Shown: positions 1 through 7,224 of the stretch, one piece after another
Layout: the number at the start of each line of letters is the position of its first letter
Numbering within the stretch: the stretch's first letter is position 1
DNA from: an uncultured Collinsella sp.
GTDB lineage: Bacteria > Actinomycetota > Coriobacteriia > Coriobacteriales > Coriobacteriaceae
Direction: 5' to 3'
NCBI GenBank assembly: GCA_900761995.1
Contig: CAAFEY010000068.1
Coordinates: 1-14,142, forward strand
DNA: 14,142 nt
The notes under the pieces: generated by a model
The model's input: the letters and a program-made list of their open reading frames with translations, nothing else
Database searches by the model: none
What the model was told of the DNA's origin: nothing
Position numbers and translations under genes: made by a program

Positions 1-28
1 AATCCAAACCTCGACCATACAGTCGATG

Positions 29-63
29 ACCCCGTGCAGGTGCTTTTTGCGCATGCACGGGGT
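29..63. other. Hairpin upstream of the Mg2+ operon
   Basis: A 10-bp perfect stem (29-38 with 54-63, ACCCCGTGCA and its complement) encloses a short second stem (41-43 with 51-53) and a T-rich loop. No T-run follows on either strand, so it is not a textbook terminator. It could end a gene lying to the left of the window or be part of the leader of the downstream operon. Only the pairing is visible; the function is not. Confidence 0.45.
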
Positions 64-113
64 GTAAGCGTCGAGCGGCGTGCCGCCCGCGCATGCGTAT
101 ACATATCCAGAAG

Positions 114-148
114 CCCCCGGACGCCGCACGCGCGGCCGCGTCCGGGGG
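114..148 (+). promoter_or_regulatory. GC-rich leader hairpin just before the MgtE-like gene
   Basis: An 11-bp perfect stem pairs CCCCCGGACGC (114-124) with GCGTCCGGGGG (138-148), with a 13-nt GC-rich loop. It ends nine bases before the GGGGAG ribosome site (158-163) of the downstream TTG-started gene. No U-run follows, so simple intrinsic termination is unlikely. I could not recognise an M-box magnesium riboswitch here. A TATACA hexamer at 98-103 is a possible -10 box, but no convincing -35 box was seen. A role in translation control, or as a U-less terminator of an upstream gene, is inference. Confidence 0.4.
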
Positions 149-168
149 AATAATGATGGGGAGCACCA

Positions 169-2013
169 TTGAATTATCTGAGTGAGATGCTCAAATTGCC
201 GGTCTTGGACGTCGACGGCGAAAAGCTCGGCGTGGTCAACGATTTTGGCATTGCTACCGGCGAAGTTTTTCCGCACGTGACGTCGCTCGCGTTCCGCGGC
301 CCCGGCAAGACGCCGTTTATGATCAGCTGGCGCAAATGGGTCGATCGTATCGACGAGACGGGTGTACACCTTAAGACGTCGGCCACCGAAATCCGTTTTT
401 CGTACCTGCAGCCGACCGAACTCTTGCTTGCCCGCGACGTGCTCAACAAGCAGATCGTCGACACGCAGGGCATGAAGGTCGTGCGTGTAAACGACATCAA
501 GTTTTCCATGTCGGGCGAAAATCAGCTGCGTCTGCTGGGCGCCGAGGTCGGTGCCCGCGGTCTGCTACGCGCCATCAGCCCCGCGCTCGAGCATATCGTC
601 GAAGGCTTTATGAAGCACCTGGGCAAGCCGCTCAGTGAGGACATCATCGCTTGGTCCTACATGGACCTGCTCGACCGCTCGACCAAGAACATTCAACTCT
701 CGGTGTCGCACAAGACGCTTGGCGAGCTGCATCCTGCCGACATCGCCGACATTATCGAGCAGCTCGACCCGCGCCTACGTGCGCAGGTGTTTGCGCAGCT
801 CGATACTGCCCAGGCCGCCGAGGCCATCTCGGAGTTCGATGACGACGAGCTTATGACCGAGATGCTCGAGGGCCTGTCCGACACGGACGCATCGTCGATG
901 CTGGCCATGATGGACCCGGACGATGCAGCTGACCTGATCGACGAGCTCGATTACGAGAAGGCCGAGAAGCTCCTGCGCCTGATGGGCGTCAAGGAGGAGA
1001 AGGCGATTCGTAACCTGCTGGGGTATGAGGACAACACCGCCGGCCGCATCATGACCTCGGAGTTTGTCTCCCTGCCCGCCACGGCAACGGTCGGTGACGC
1101 CATCGAGGCGATTCGCGAGCTCGACGAGGACTTCGAGAGCGTCTACTACGTCTATACCGAGGATCCGAGCGGCATGCTGACGGGCGTGCTTTCGCTGCGC
1201 ACGCTGATCGTAGCCGACCGCGACGCCACGCTGGGACAGCTGGCCTATCGCGACCTGGTCTATGTGTCGCCCGACGAGGACCAGGAAGACGTGACGGACG
1301 AGATGACCAAGTACGACCTGGTTGCCATCCCTGTCTGCGACGAGAACCGCCACATCCTAGGTATCGTGACCTTCGATGACGCCATGGACGTTATCGCCGA
1401 GGAGCACCAGGAGGACCTGCAGATCGCCGGTGTCGGCTCGGGCGATAGCGCGTCGGATGACTCGACGAACGTGCTCAGCTGGTTTGTGCATCGCCAGTAC
1501 TGGGTTGTCGTGTGGGGCATTGCCTCGTGCATCATGGCAACGGTGCTGGGGACGGCGCTCGGCTCCGCGCATCTGGTGGTGTTCCCCATGTGCGCCATGC
1601 CACTCGTGCTGCTGGCGGCCTCGCGCATGGTGTCGTTCGTCAAGAACTACTTCCTGGAGTATGACGGTCACGACGACGAGCCCAAGCCGTATCTGGGGTT
1701 CTTCTTCCAGAGCACGGGCATGGGCCTGATTCTGTCACTCGTGACCTACCTGTGCGCCCAGCTGGTGCGCACCGCTGCGTTCCCCGATGCGCCCATGTTT
1801 GAGGAGCAACTCTTTACCGGGTGCTTTAATATCGCTGCCATCATTTGCCTAGTTGGCAACATGAGCGCCGTGATTTACCTGATGGTGCTGTTCTGGCGTG
1901 ACGAGCATGACCTCAACACGTCGGGCACCGCCATGAACGTTGTTGCCGTCATGATCTCGTGCGTGGCGTACTGCGCCGCTGCGGTGCTGCTCGCCATGTC
2001 GGTCATGGGCTAG
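169..2013 (+). CDS. PRC-barrel / MgtE_N / CBS membrane protein lacking the MgtE pore motif; probable Mg2+ sensor partner of the adjacent transporter
   Basis: This 614-residue protein starts at TTG, five bases after GGGGAG (158-163). Residues 1-140 look like two PRC-barrel-type segments (for example LLARDVLNKQIVD at 86-98). Residues about 187-290 are an acidic helical-repeat MgtE_N domain (HPADIADIIEQLD at 188-200). Residues about 292-418 are a CBS pair (AGRIMTSEFVSLPATATVGD; VAIPVCDENRHILGIVTFDD). Five hydrophobic segments follow at about 443-465, 468-487, 508-532, 552-577 and 590-612. In MgtE channels the N and CBS domains bind Mg2+ and gate a five-helix pore. Here the conserved GGNxGTQ-type pore signature and the ion-site Asp of the last helices are not visible, and the spacing after helix 2 is filled by a charged loop (about 492-506). 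I infer a regulator rather than a channel, probably acting on the Nramp-type protein encoded 8 nt downstream. Automatic annotation would probably call it mgtE. Confidence 0.85.
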   Translation: MNYLSEMLKLPVLDVDGEKLGVVNDFGIATGEVFPHVTSLAFRGPGKTPFMISWRKWVDRIDETGVHLKTSATEIRFSYLQPTELLLARDVLNKQIVDTQGMKVVRVNDIKFSMSGENQLRLLGAEVGARGLLRAISPALEHIVEGFMKHLGKPLSEDIIAWSYMDLLDRSTKNIQLSVSHKTLGELHPADIADIIEQLDPRLRAQVFAQLDTAQAAEAISEFDDDELMTEMLEGLSDTDASSMLAMMDPDDAADLIDELDYEKAEKLLRLMGVKEEKAIRNLLGYEDNTAGRIMTSEFVSLPATATVGDAIEAIRELDEDFESVYYVYTEDPSGMLTGVLSLRTLIVADRDATLGQLAYRDLVYVSPDEDQEDVTDEMTKYDLVAIPVCDENRHILGIVTFDDAMDVIAEEHQEDLQIAGVGSGDSASDDSTNVLSWFVHRQYWVVVWGIASCIMATVLGTALGSAHLVVFPMCAMPLVLLAASRMVSFVKNYFLEYDGHDDEPKPYLGFFFQSTGMGLILSLVTYLCAQLVRTAAFPDAPMFEEQLFTGCFNIAAIICLVGNMSAVIYLMVLFWRDEHDLNTSGTAMNVVAVMISCVAYCAAAVLLAMSVMG

Positions 2014-2021
2014 GTGGTCGC

Positions 2022-3284
2022 GTGCAAAATACCAAGCAAAAGTCGGGCACCAAGCAAAAGTTGACCATCGCGGCCATCTTTGGCGCTATGGGTCCCGGTC
2101 TGTTGGCGGCGCTTTCGGGCAATGACGCCGGCGGCATTGCAACGTATTCCAGCGCGGGCGCCAGCTATGGCTACAAGATGCTCTGGATGCTTCCCGTCAT
2201 GACTGTGCTGCTCATCGTGACGCAGGAGACCGCGGCGCGCTGCGGCTGCGTCACGGGCAAGGGCCTGGCATCGCTCATTCGCGAGCGCTTTGGCGTGCGC
2301 AAGAGTGTACTTGCTATGGCGGCGCTGTTGATCGCCAACACGGCTGTGACCATTTCGGAGTTCGCGGGCATCGCCAGCGGCCTTGCTCTCTTTGGCGTGC
2401 CGGCGAGCATCTCGGTGCCGTTGGTAGCGCTGCTGGTGTGGATGCTTACCATGTCGGGTAGTTTCCAGCGCATCGAGAAGATTCTGCTGCTGGTGAGCTG
2501 CGTGTTCGTGACCTATATTGTCGCCGCGTTTATGGCTGGCCCCAACTGGGGTGAGGTCGCGGTCGACCTGGTCGTGCCTAACATTCAAAATGACCCCAGC
2601 TACGTGTCGCTCGTGGTCGCAACGATCGGTACCACCATCGCGCCGTGGATGATTTTCTTGGCGCAGAACAACGTGGTCGACAAGAACGCGGGCGAGGACG
2701 ATATCGTGCTGCAGCGCATCGATACCGTGAGCGGCTCGCTTGCCGCCGATGTCATTGCCGGCTTTATTATCATCACGACCGGTACGGTGTTGTTCCCGGC
2801 GGGCATTCAGATTAGCGATGCTGCCGATGCTGCCCGTGCGCTGGAGCCTATTGCGGGTCAGTGGTCCACGGTACTGTTTGCCTCGGGCCTGGTCGCGGCG
2901 AGCTTCTTGGCTGCCTGCGTGCTGCCGGGCGTTACGTCGAGCGCTATCTGCGAGGCATTTGGCTGGGAGCGCGGTGCCGACCGCAGCTGGGACGAGGCCC
3001 CGGTCTATCGCGGCATCATTACGGCCATCATCGGTATCTCTGCCGTGCTGGTGCTTATGCCCGGCGTCGATCTGTTCCAGATTATGATGACCTCGCAGGT
3101 CATCAATGGCGTGCTACTGCCCGTGGTTCTGGTGTTCCAGGTGGTTATTGCCGCTGACCGTCACATTATGGGCACTAACCGCAACGGCCGCGTGTGGAAT
3201 GTGCTCACTTGGGCGACTATCGGTGTGATTACGGTGCTCACGGTCGTCATGTTTGTTCTGCAGGCGATGGGTTACAGCGCTTAG
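2022..3284 (+). CDS. Nramp-family divalent metal transporter, probable Mg2+-type (NRMT-like)
   Basis: This is a 420-residue SLC11/Nramp-type protein with about 11 hydrophobic helices. I chose the GTG at 2022 because AGGTGG (2012-2017) lies four bases before it and overlaps the stop codon of the previous gene. The open frame extends back to 1959, but that part is inside the upstream gene. In helix 1 the Nramp motif DPGN is replaced by DAGG (35-38). In helix 6 the MPH motif is replaced by APW (207-209), so the metal-coordinating Met is Ala. The Met-to-Ala change is known from Nramp-related magnesium transporters (NRMTs, characterised in Clostridium and Eggerthella), whereas Mn/Fe Nramps keep DPGN and Met. 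Import of Mg2+ is therefore more likely than Mn2+ import. The start region carries a 13-bp direct repeat (2031-2043 and 2049-2061) giving TKQK-SG-TKQK in the cytosolic tail. The gene forms a tight operon with the MgtE-like sensor. Confidence 0.9.
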   Translation: MQNTKQKSGTKQKLTIAAIFGAMGPGLLAALSGNDAGGIATYSSAGASYGYKMLWMLPVMTVLLIVTQETAARCGCVTGKGLASLIRERFGVRKSVLAMAALLIANTAVTISEFAGIASGLALFGVPASISVPLVALLVWMLTMSGSFQRIEKILLLVSCVFVTYIVAAFMAGPNWGEVAVDLVVPNIQNDPSYVSLVVATIGTTIAPWMIFLAQNNVVDKNAGEDDIVLQRIDTVSGSLAADVIAGFIIITTGTVLFPAGIQISDAADAARALEPIAGQWSTVLFASGLVAASFLAACVLPGVTSSAICEAFGWERGADRSWDEAPVYRGIITAIIGISAVLVLMPGVDLFQIMMTSQVINGVLLPVVLVFQVVIAADRHIMGTNRNGRVWNVLTWATIGVITVLTVVMFVLQAMGYSA

Positions 3285-3301
3285 CGCCTCTTTTGGACTC
3301 C

Positions 3302-3337
3302 AAACAGGCCGCAGCGATGGGCTGCGGCCTGTTTTTG
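3302..3337 (+). terminator. Intrinsic terminator of the Mg2+ transporter operon
   Basis: A 12-bp perfect stem (3304-3315 with 3321-3332, ACAGGCCGCAGC and its complement) has a five-base loop and runs directly into a T-tract (3332-3336). It begins 17 bases after the transporter stop codon. Confidence 0.93.
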
Positions 3338-3365
3338 TCTGCTATAGGGTGTTAGTTATATGGCA

Positions 3366-3595
3366 GTGGGCAAAAAATGCCAAATATGAGTACTGTTGCT
3401 AAGTGAATAGCATTTACATTCAAGAAGATAATAAACATAACCTATAGTATGTTCATTAAAATTGGCTCCAATACGCCTTAAACCAGTCAGGTTGGCTGTC
3501 TTAGGGGGTTGTAGGGTTCGCTCGGACGTCATTTTGGGTGGTTTTGCCTGCTACTAAAATGGTAACAGTACTCATATTTGCCCTTTTTTGCCCAC
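3366..3595. repeat. AT-rich segment bounded by 32-nt near-perfect inverted repeats
   Basis: Bases 3366-3397 (GTGGGCAAAAAA, three variable bases, then CAAATATGAGTACTGTT) are repeated in inverse orientation at 3564-3595, with 30 of 32 positions identical. The 166 bases between them hold no open frame of useful length. The first half is clearly AT-rich (about 3400-3480), unlike the surrounding genes, and contains a small TGCTA/TAGCA stem and a TATAGT hexamer (3443-3448). The arrangement suggests a miniature inverted-repeat element, or two facing copies of a regulatory motif. I could not see a clear target-site duplication. The left edge is 28 bases past the terminator of the Mg2+ operon. Confidence 0.7.
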
Positions 3596-3728
3596 AGACC
3601 TTTGAGGGTGCGGCGAAAAGGGCTTGTTTTGATTGTTTGGGGCAGGCGCGAGGCGCGGAAACGATGTCTGGAGCGACGGAGCGGCCTGGAATTCATCCGT
3701 AGAGGTCTTCATTGGCTGCGCCAGGAGT

Positions 3729-3770
3729 GTCCCTAGGTACCGGCACATAAGGAACGTCCCTAACTGCCGG
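3729..3770. repeat. Imperfect repeats spaced 27 nt, REP-like
   Basis: GTCCCTA followed four bases later by CCGG occurs at 3729-3735/3740-3743 and again at 3756-3762/3767-3770. CCGGCA (3740-3745) and TGCCGG (3765-3770) also form an inverted pair across the second copy. Such short GTCCC/GGGAC motifs with palindromes resemble repetitive extragenic elements. Whether this family is repeated elsewhere in the genome cannot be seen from here. The rest of 3596-3728 shows nothing I can name. Confidence 0.4.
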
Positions 3771-3804
3771 AGGGGGCGTCTGCCACGGCAGACGCCCCCT
3801 CCGG
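3767..3804 (-). terminator. Long GC-rich hairpin after the acyltransferase gene, probable terminator or REP-type palindrome
   Basis: A perfect 17-bp stem (3767-3783 with 3788-3804) has a four-base loop, 24 bases beyond the stop codon of the minus-strand acyltransferase gene. In that direction it is followed by CAGTTAGGG and not by a U-run. It could be a U-independent hairpin terminator, an mRNA 3'-end stabiliser, or a repeat that happens to lie there. The pairing is certain; the role is inferred. Confidence 0.5.
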
Positions 3805-3827
3805 ATGTGGGAAGTTTGCGCTGCAGG

Positions 3828-6044
3828 TTACTTGTCGGTGCCCAACTTGTGCGGCTTGAGAGCGAGCGCATTGACGAGCGCGTCGGTGGCAGACTTGACG
3901 GCTGCCGGCTGCGGATCGTTGACGTGATCCTCGGGGTGTACGGGCAGGTCCTTCTTGACGGCATCGTGGATCAAGTTGAGGTACTCAGTCACGCCAGTGG
4001 TCGATAGGTGCGTGCCATCGCCATCGAACAGGTCGTTGCGGTTAGCGCTGTATCCGTACCAATCGATAACGCGCACGTTCTTGTAGCGCGTAGCGGCGTT
4101 GGCGATGGCCTGGTTGGTAGAGCCAACCCACGGCTGCGGGCTGCGCGTGTTCACAAACACCACAATACGCTTATCTCCTGCATCGGCCATGATGGCGTCG
4201 ATCTGGTCGTCGGTTACCAAGCCGTTGGTGCCCAGTGCAAAGACCACGATCTTGCCGGCAAGGTTCTGCTGGATATAGCCCTCAAATGTCGCACGGCCCG
4301 CATCGAACTGGCGGCCCTTTTCGGCATCGATATGGCTGTGCGGGAACACACCGTCAAAGGCGTCCACGGCACGCAGCGACACGGAGTCACCGATCATCAA
4401 CAGGTCGTAGGAGCCGTCGGGGAAGCCGTCGTTGTCCTTATCGGTGTCGTCGGCCGCTTGCTGGTCTTTCGGTGCGGTGTTTTTGGCTTCCTTGTTCAGA
4501 ACCTCGGCGCCCTCGCCGCTCAGCGCAGACGTCTCGGGCACAAAGATCAGGCCGCCCAGTGCAACGACCAACACGACAGCGCAGGCTGCGCAGGCAGGGA
4601 CGTGCGCGCGCACCCAGTTGGCGGGCGTGGTGGTGCCATCGCGGAACTCGGATACGGTGCGGCCGAAGGCGCCCTTCCTAAACGGCGTCTCGATAAAGCG
4701 ATATGAGCATTCGGCCACGGCGACCACCAACAGCACCTGCAAAATGTACTGCCACCACGGTGTATCGTTGATGTTGGCGACCGGGTTCATGAGCAACAGC
4801 AGGGGATAGTGCCACAGGTAGATGCTGTACGAGCGCTTGCCAACCCACACGAGCGGCTCGGCGGACAGCGCGCGGGCAACCATTCCCTGGGGCTGCACGC
4901 AGGCCGCGATGACCATGAGCGTGAGGATCGAGCACAGCAGTGTGCCTCCGCGATACTGGAAGGCAGTGTAGCCGTTGGTGAGCGCGACCATGGCGGCAAG
5001 GCCAACCAGACCCACGACGCCCAACACATCGATGGATGCGGGCGAGGACCAAAAACGCACGAGGGCGCTCGGCTGTGCCGGGGCGGTCTCGGCTGCTTCG
5101 TCGGCCTTCTCGCCAGGCTTGCCCTCGGCGTTCTTGCCGTGCTTGGCGGCGCCAGCTAGGCGATTGAGCCCCAAACGACGAGCGAGACGCACCGGCGCCA
5201 GGTCGCGATCGGGGATAAAGGCCATCCAGGCACCCAGCAGCAGCGAGAACACACGGGTGTCGGTGCCGTAGTACACGCGGCTGGGGTCGGCGGCGGGGTT
5301 ATAGAGCACCATCATGGCGATGGCGGAGACAGCAGCCAAGCCCAGAACCACGCGGCGCGTGTTGGGCTTGCTCACATGCATGGATACCATGGCAAACAGC
5401 AGTGGCGGCCAAATCAGGTAGAACTGTTCCTCGATGGCAAGCGACCAAAAGTGCGTGAGCGGCGAGGGGTCGCCCAGAGCATTGAAGTACGAGACGTTTT
5501 GGGCAATCTGCCACCAGTTGTTGAAGAACAGCAGCGACGGCAGGATGTCGGGGCGCATCTTGGTGAGCATCACGTGGTTAAAGAGAGTGCACAGCGCGCA
5601 GGTTACCACCACGACGGTCACCACGGCGGGGACCAGGCGACGGATGCGGCGAATCCAGAAGCTCTTAAGGTCGATGCGTCCGGTCTTAGCGACTTCGTTG
5701 AGCAGCAAGCGCGTGATCAGATAGCCCGAAAGCACAAAGAAGATCGTGACGCCAAGCAGGCCGCCCTGCGCCCACGTGAGGTTAAGGTGATAGAGCACCA
5801 CCGCGACGACGGCAAGCGTGCGCAGGCCGTCAAGGGCAGGGATGTAGCGGGACTTGGGGCGAGCAGGCGTCTGCTCCGCGGCGGGAGTGTTGGCGCGGCC
5901 CGCGTTGTTGGCAGAAGCGCGATGGGGGCTCGCGGTGCGTCGCGGCTCGTTGGCACGGCGTTCGCTCTTCACACGTTCGTGCGGCGCCGGCTCGTTGCCC
6001 GTGCGGCGTCGACCGCGCGAGCCCGATTGCGAGAATTGTTCCAT
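3828..6044 (-). CDS. OatA-like membrane O-acetyltransferase (Acyltransferase-3 plus SGNH domain)
   Basis: This 738-residue enzyme most likely moves acetyl groups across the membrane and attaches them to peptidoglycan or another cell-surface glycan. Residues 1-65 are an Arg/Pro/Ala-rich cytosolic tail. Residues about 67-455 are the Acyltransferase-3 domain, with LDGLRTLAVVAVVLYHL (71-87, His86), SGYLITRLLL (106-115), RRIRRLVPA (132-140) and HFWSLAIEEQFYLIWP (198-213), and about ten helices. A charged low-complexity insertion (about 299-326) lies in a loop. A further helix (about 482-501) leads to an external SGNH esterase-like domain with GDSVS (Ser554), LGTNG (Asn607) and DGTHL (Asp676, His679), so the catalytic set looks complete. 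An acidic DxDxDxDG loop (533-543) precedes the SGNH domain. The start is ATG at 6042-6044 with a weak GGAT ribosome site. The gene stands alone and is divergent from ribokinase. The exact acceptor cannot be read from sequence. Confidence 0.9.
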   Translation of the reverse strand: MEQFSQSGSRGRRRTGNEPAPHERVKSERRANEPRRTASPHRASANNAGRANTPAAEQTPARPKSRYIPALDGLRTLAVVAVVLYHLNLTWAQGGLLGVTIFFVLSGYLITRLLLNEVAKTGRIDLKSFWIRRIRRLVPAVVTVVVVTCALCTLFNHVMLTKMRPDILPSLLFFNNWWQIAQNVSYFNALGDPSPLTHFWSLAIEEQFYLIWPPLLFAMVSMHVSKPNTRRVVLGLAAVSAIAMMVLYNPAADPSRVYYGTDTRVFSLLLGAWMAFIPDRDLAPVRLARRLGLNRLAGAAKHGKNAEGKPGEKADEAAETAPAQPSALVRFWSSPASIDVLGVVGLVGLAAMVALTNGYTAFQYRGGTLLCSILTLMVIAACVQPQGMVARALSAEPLVWVGKRSYSIYLWHYPLLLLMNPVANINDTPWWQYILQVLLVVAVAECSYRFIETPFRKGAFGRTVSEFRDGTTTPANWVRAHVPACAACAVVLVVALGGLIFVPETSALSGEGAEVLNKEAKNTAPKDQQAADDTDKDNDGFPDGSYDLLMIGDSVSLRAVDAFDGVFPHSHIDAEKGRQFDAGRATFEGYIQQNLAGKIVVFALGTNGLVTDDQIDAIMADAGDKRIVVFVNTRSPQPWVGSTNQAIANAATRYKNVRVIDWYGYSANRNDLFDGDGTHLSTTGVTEYLNLIHDAVKKDLPVHPEDHVNDPQPAAVKSATDALVNALALKPHKLGTDK

Positions 6045-6083
6045 AAAACATCATCCAATGACGAGAATAATCAGCACGCCTTC

Positions 6084-6089
6084 ATTGTA
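6084..6089 (-). promoter_or_regulatory. Candidate -10 box for the acyltransferase gene
   Basis: On the minus strand TACAAT lies 40 bases before the acyltransferase ATG and matches five of six bases of the -10 consensus. The -35 region is not convincing. The divergent gap (6045-6231) also holds a small GCTTGC/GCAAGC stem at 6109-6127 and possible plus-strand -10 boxes TTATAG (6161-6166) and TATAAG (6204-6209) for ribokinase. Confidence 0.3.
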
Positions 6090-6231
6090 GCTGCCTGCTC
6101 CTGTGAATGCTTGCTGCTGGCGCAAGCTCAAGCGCGCGTCCACATCAAAGTGAACTAAAGTTATAGGGGGTGCGAGAGTGCACGATCGACGACTGGCGGT
6201 GGGTATAAGGCCCGCAGATGAGGAGGTTTCC

Positions 6232-7194
6232 ATGGCAGATCGCGGCATCGTTGCGGTGTTCGGCAGCATGAACATGGACCTTTCGGTGGCGTGCGAGCGC
6301 ATACCGCGTGCGGGCGAGACCGTCGGCGGCAGCGGGTTTATCACCAACGCCGGCGGCAAGGGCGCTAACCAGGCCGTGGCCGCCGCACGCATGGGTGCGC
6401 GCACGTGCATGATTGGCGCGGTCGGGCGCGATGCGTTTGGCGATGTGCTCGTGGCGGGGCTTCAGGATGCCGGCGTGGGCGTTGAGTTTGTGGCGCTTCG
6501 CGATGACGTGGAGACGGGCACGGCGACCATCATTCGCTGTGAGGGCGACAACCGCATCGTGCTGTCGCCGGGAGCCAATCATGCGCTTACGGGCGAGGAC
6601 GTTGCCCGCGCGCTGAGGCGTCTGGTGGCCGATGAGCTCGACGGCGACGCCAGCAAGATTGCCCCGGCTGCCGGAAGCGTCTTTATCGCCCAGGGCGAAT
6701 GTGACCTTGCAGCGACTGCCGAGGCGCTTGTTTGCGCTCACGAGCTGGGGTTCTATACGGTCTTTAATCCAGCGCCTGCCTGCGAGTTGCCTGTGGAGGC
6801 CTGGCCTGCGGTCGACCTGGTCTGCCCCAACGAGACCGAGTGCCAGGTGCTGACGGGCATTCTGCCCACGGATGATGCGAGTTGCGTCGCCGCGCTCAAT
6901 GCGCTGCTCGACAAGGGCGCCGGAGCTGCGGTCATCACGTTGGGCGGCGCCGGGTCGGTTACGCTCGGCGATGACGGCGAGCTGCTGCGCATGCCGGCAC
7001 TTTCGAGTACGGTAGTCGATACCACGGCCGCCGGCGATACGTTTATCGGCGCGTTGGCGGCGGCTCGCCTAGAGGGCTTGCCGCTCTTTGAGTGCATGGC
7101 CGCGGGTGCTCGCGCCTCGGCAGTGACGGTGTCGCGCCTGGGCGCTCAGCAATCGATTCCCACGCGCGCCGAAGTTGAACATTGGTTTGGTTAA
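6232..7194 (+). CDS. rbsK: Ribokinase (PfkB family)
   Basis: The enzyme phosphorylates D-ribose to ribose 5-phosphate with ATP in the cytosol. The protein is 320 residues, the usual ribokinase length. ATG at 6232 is chosen over the GTG at 6178 because AGGAGG (6221-6226) sits five bases before it. Visible motifs are GSMNMDL (11-17) with substrate-contacting Asn and Asp, GGKGANQA (41-48), NPAPA (179-183), PNETE (199-203), and the anion-hole and catalytic signature DTTAAGDTF (263-271) with catalytic base Asp269. TTAAGD rather than TTGAGD is also found in bona fide ribokinases such as E. coli RbsK. The nucleoside hydrolase gene follows after 30 bases, which fits salvage of ribose from nucleosides rather than from an ABC importer. 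No rbs transporter genes are present. Confidence 0.9.
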   Translation: MADRGIVAVFGSMNMDLSVACERIPRAGETVGGSGFITNAGGKGANQAVAAARMGARTCMIGAVGRDAFGDVLVAGLQDAGVGVEFVALRDDVETGTATIIRCEGDNRIVLSPGANHALTGEDVARALRRLVADELDGDASKIAPAAGSVFIAQGECDLAATAEALVCAHELGFYTVFNPAPACELPVEAWPAVDLVCPNETECQVLTGILPTDDASCVAALNALLDKGAGAAVITLGGAGSVTLGDDGELLRMPALSSTVVDTTAAGDTFIGALAAARLEGLPLFECMAAGARASAVTVSRLGAQQSIPTRAEVEHWFG

Positions 7195-7224
7195 ACGATA
7201 AAGACGGAGAAGCGGAGTAGAACA

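Noticed and set aside
1..168. M-box magnesium riboswitch before the MgtE-like gene
   Set aside because: Only simple hairpins are visible; the conserved core of the M-box could not be recognised.
3443..3480. Short ORF after a TATAGT box inside the inverted-repeat segment
   Set aside because: Only about ten codons from the ATG at 3448, with no ribosome site; not a supportable gene.
3572..4007. Overlapping open frames on both strands at the edge of the acyltransferase gene
   Set aside because: They overlap the real acyltransferase gene or the repeat cluster, lack ribosome sites and show no family features; they are shadows caused by high GC.
5376..6158. 260-residue plus-strand frame opposite the acyltransferase gene
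   Set aside because: Its composition is that of an antisense frame and the minus-strand gene has clear catalytic motifs.
6178..6231. N-terminal extension of ribokinase from the GTG at 6178
   Set aside because: The strong AGGAGG at 6221-6226 and the family's usual N-terminus point to ATG 6232.
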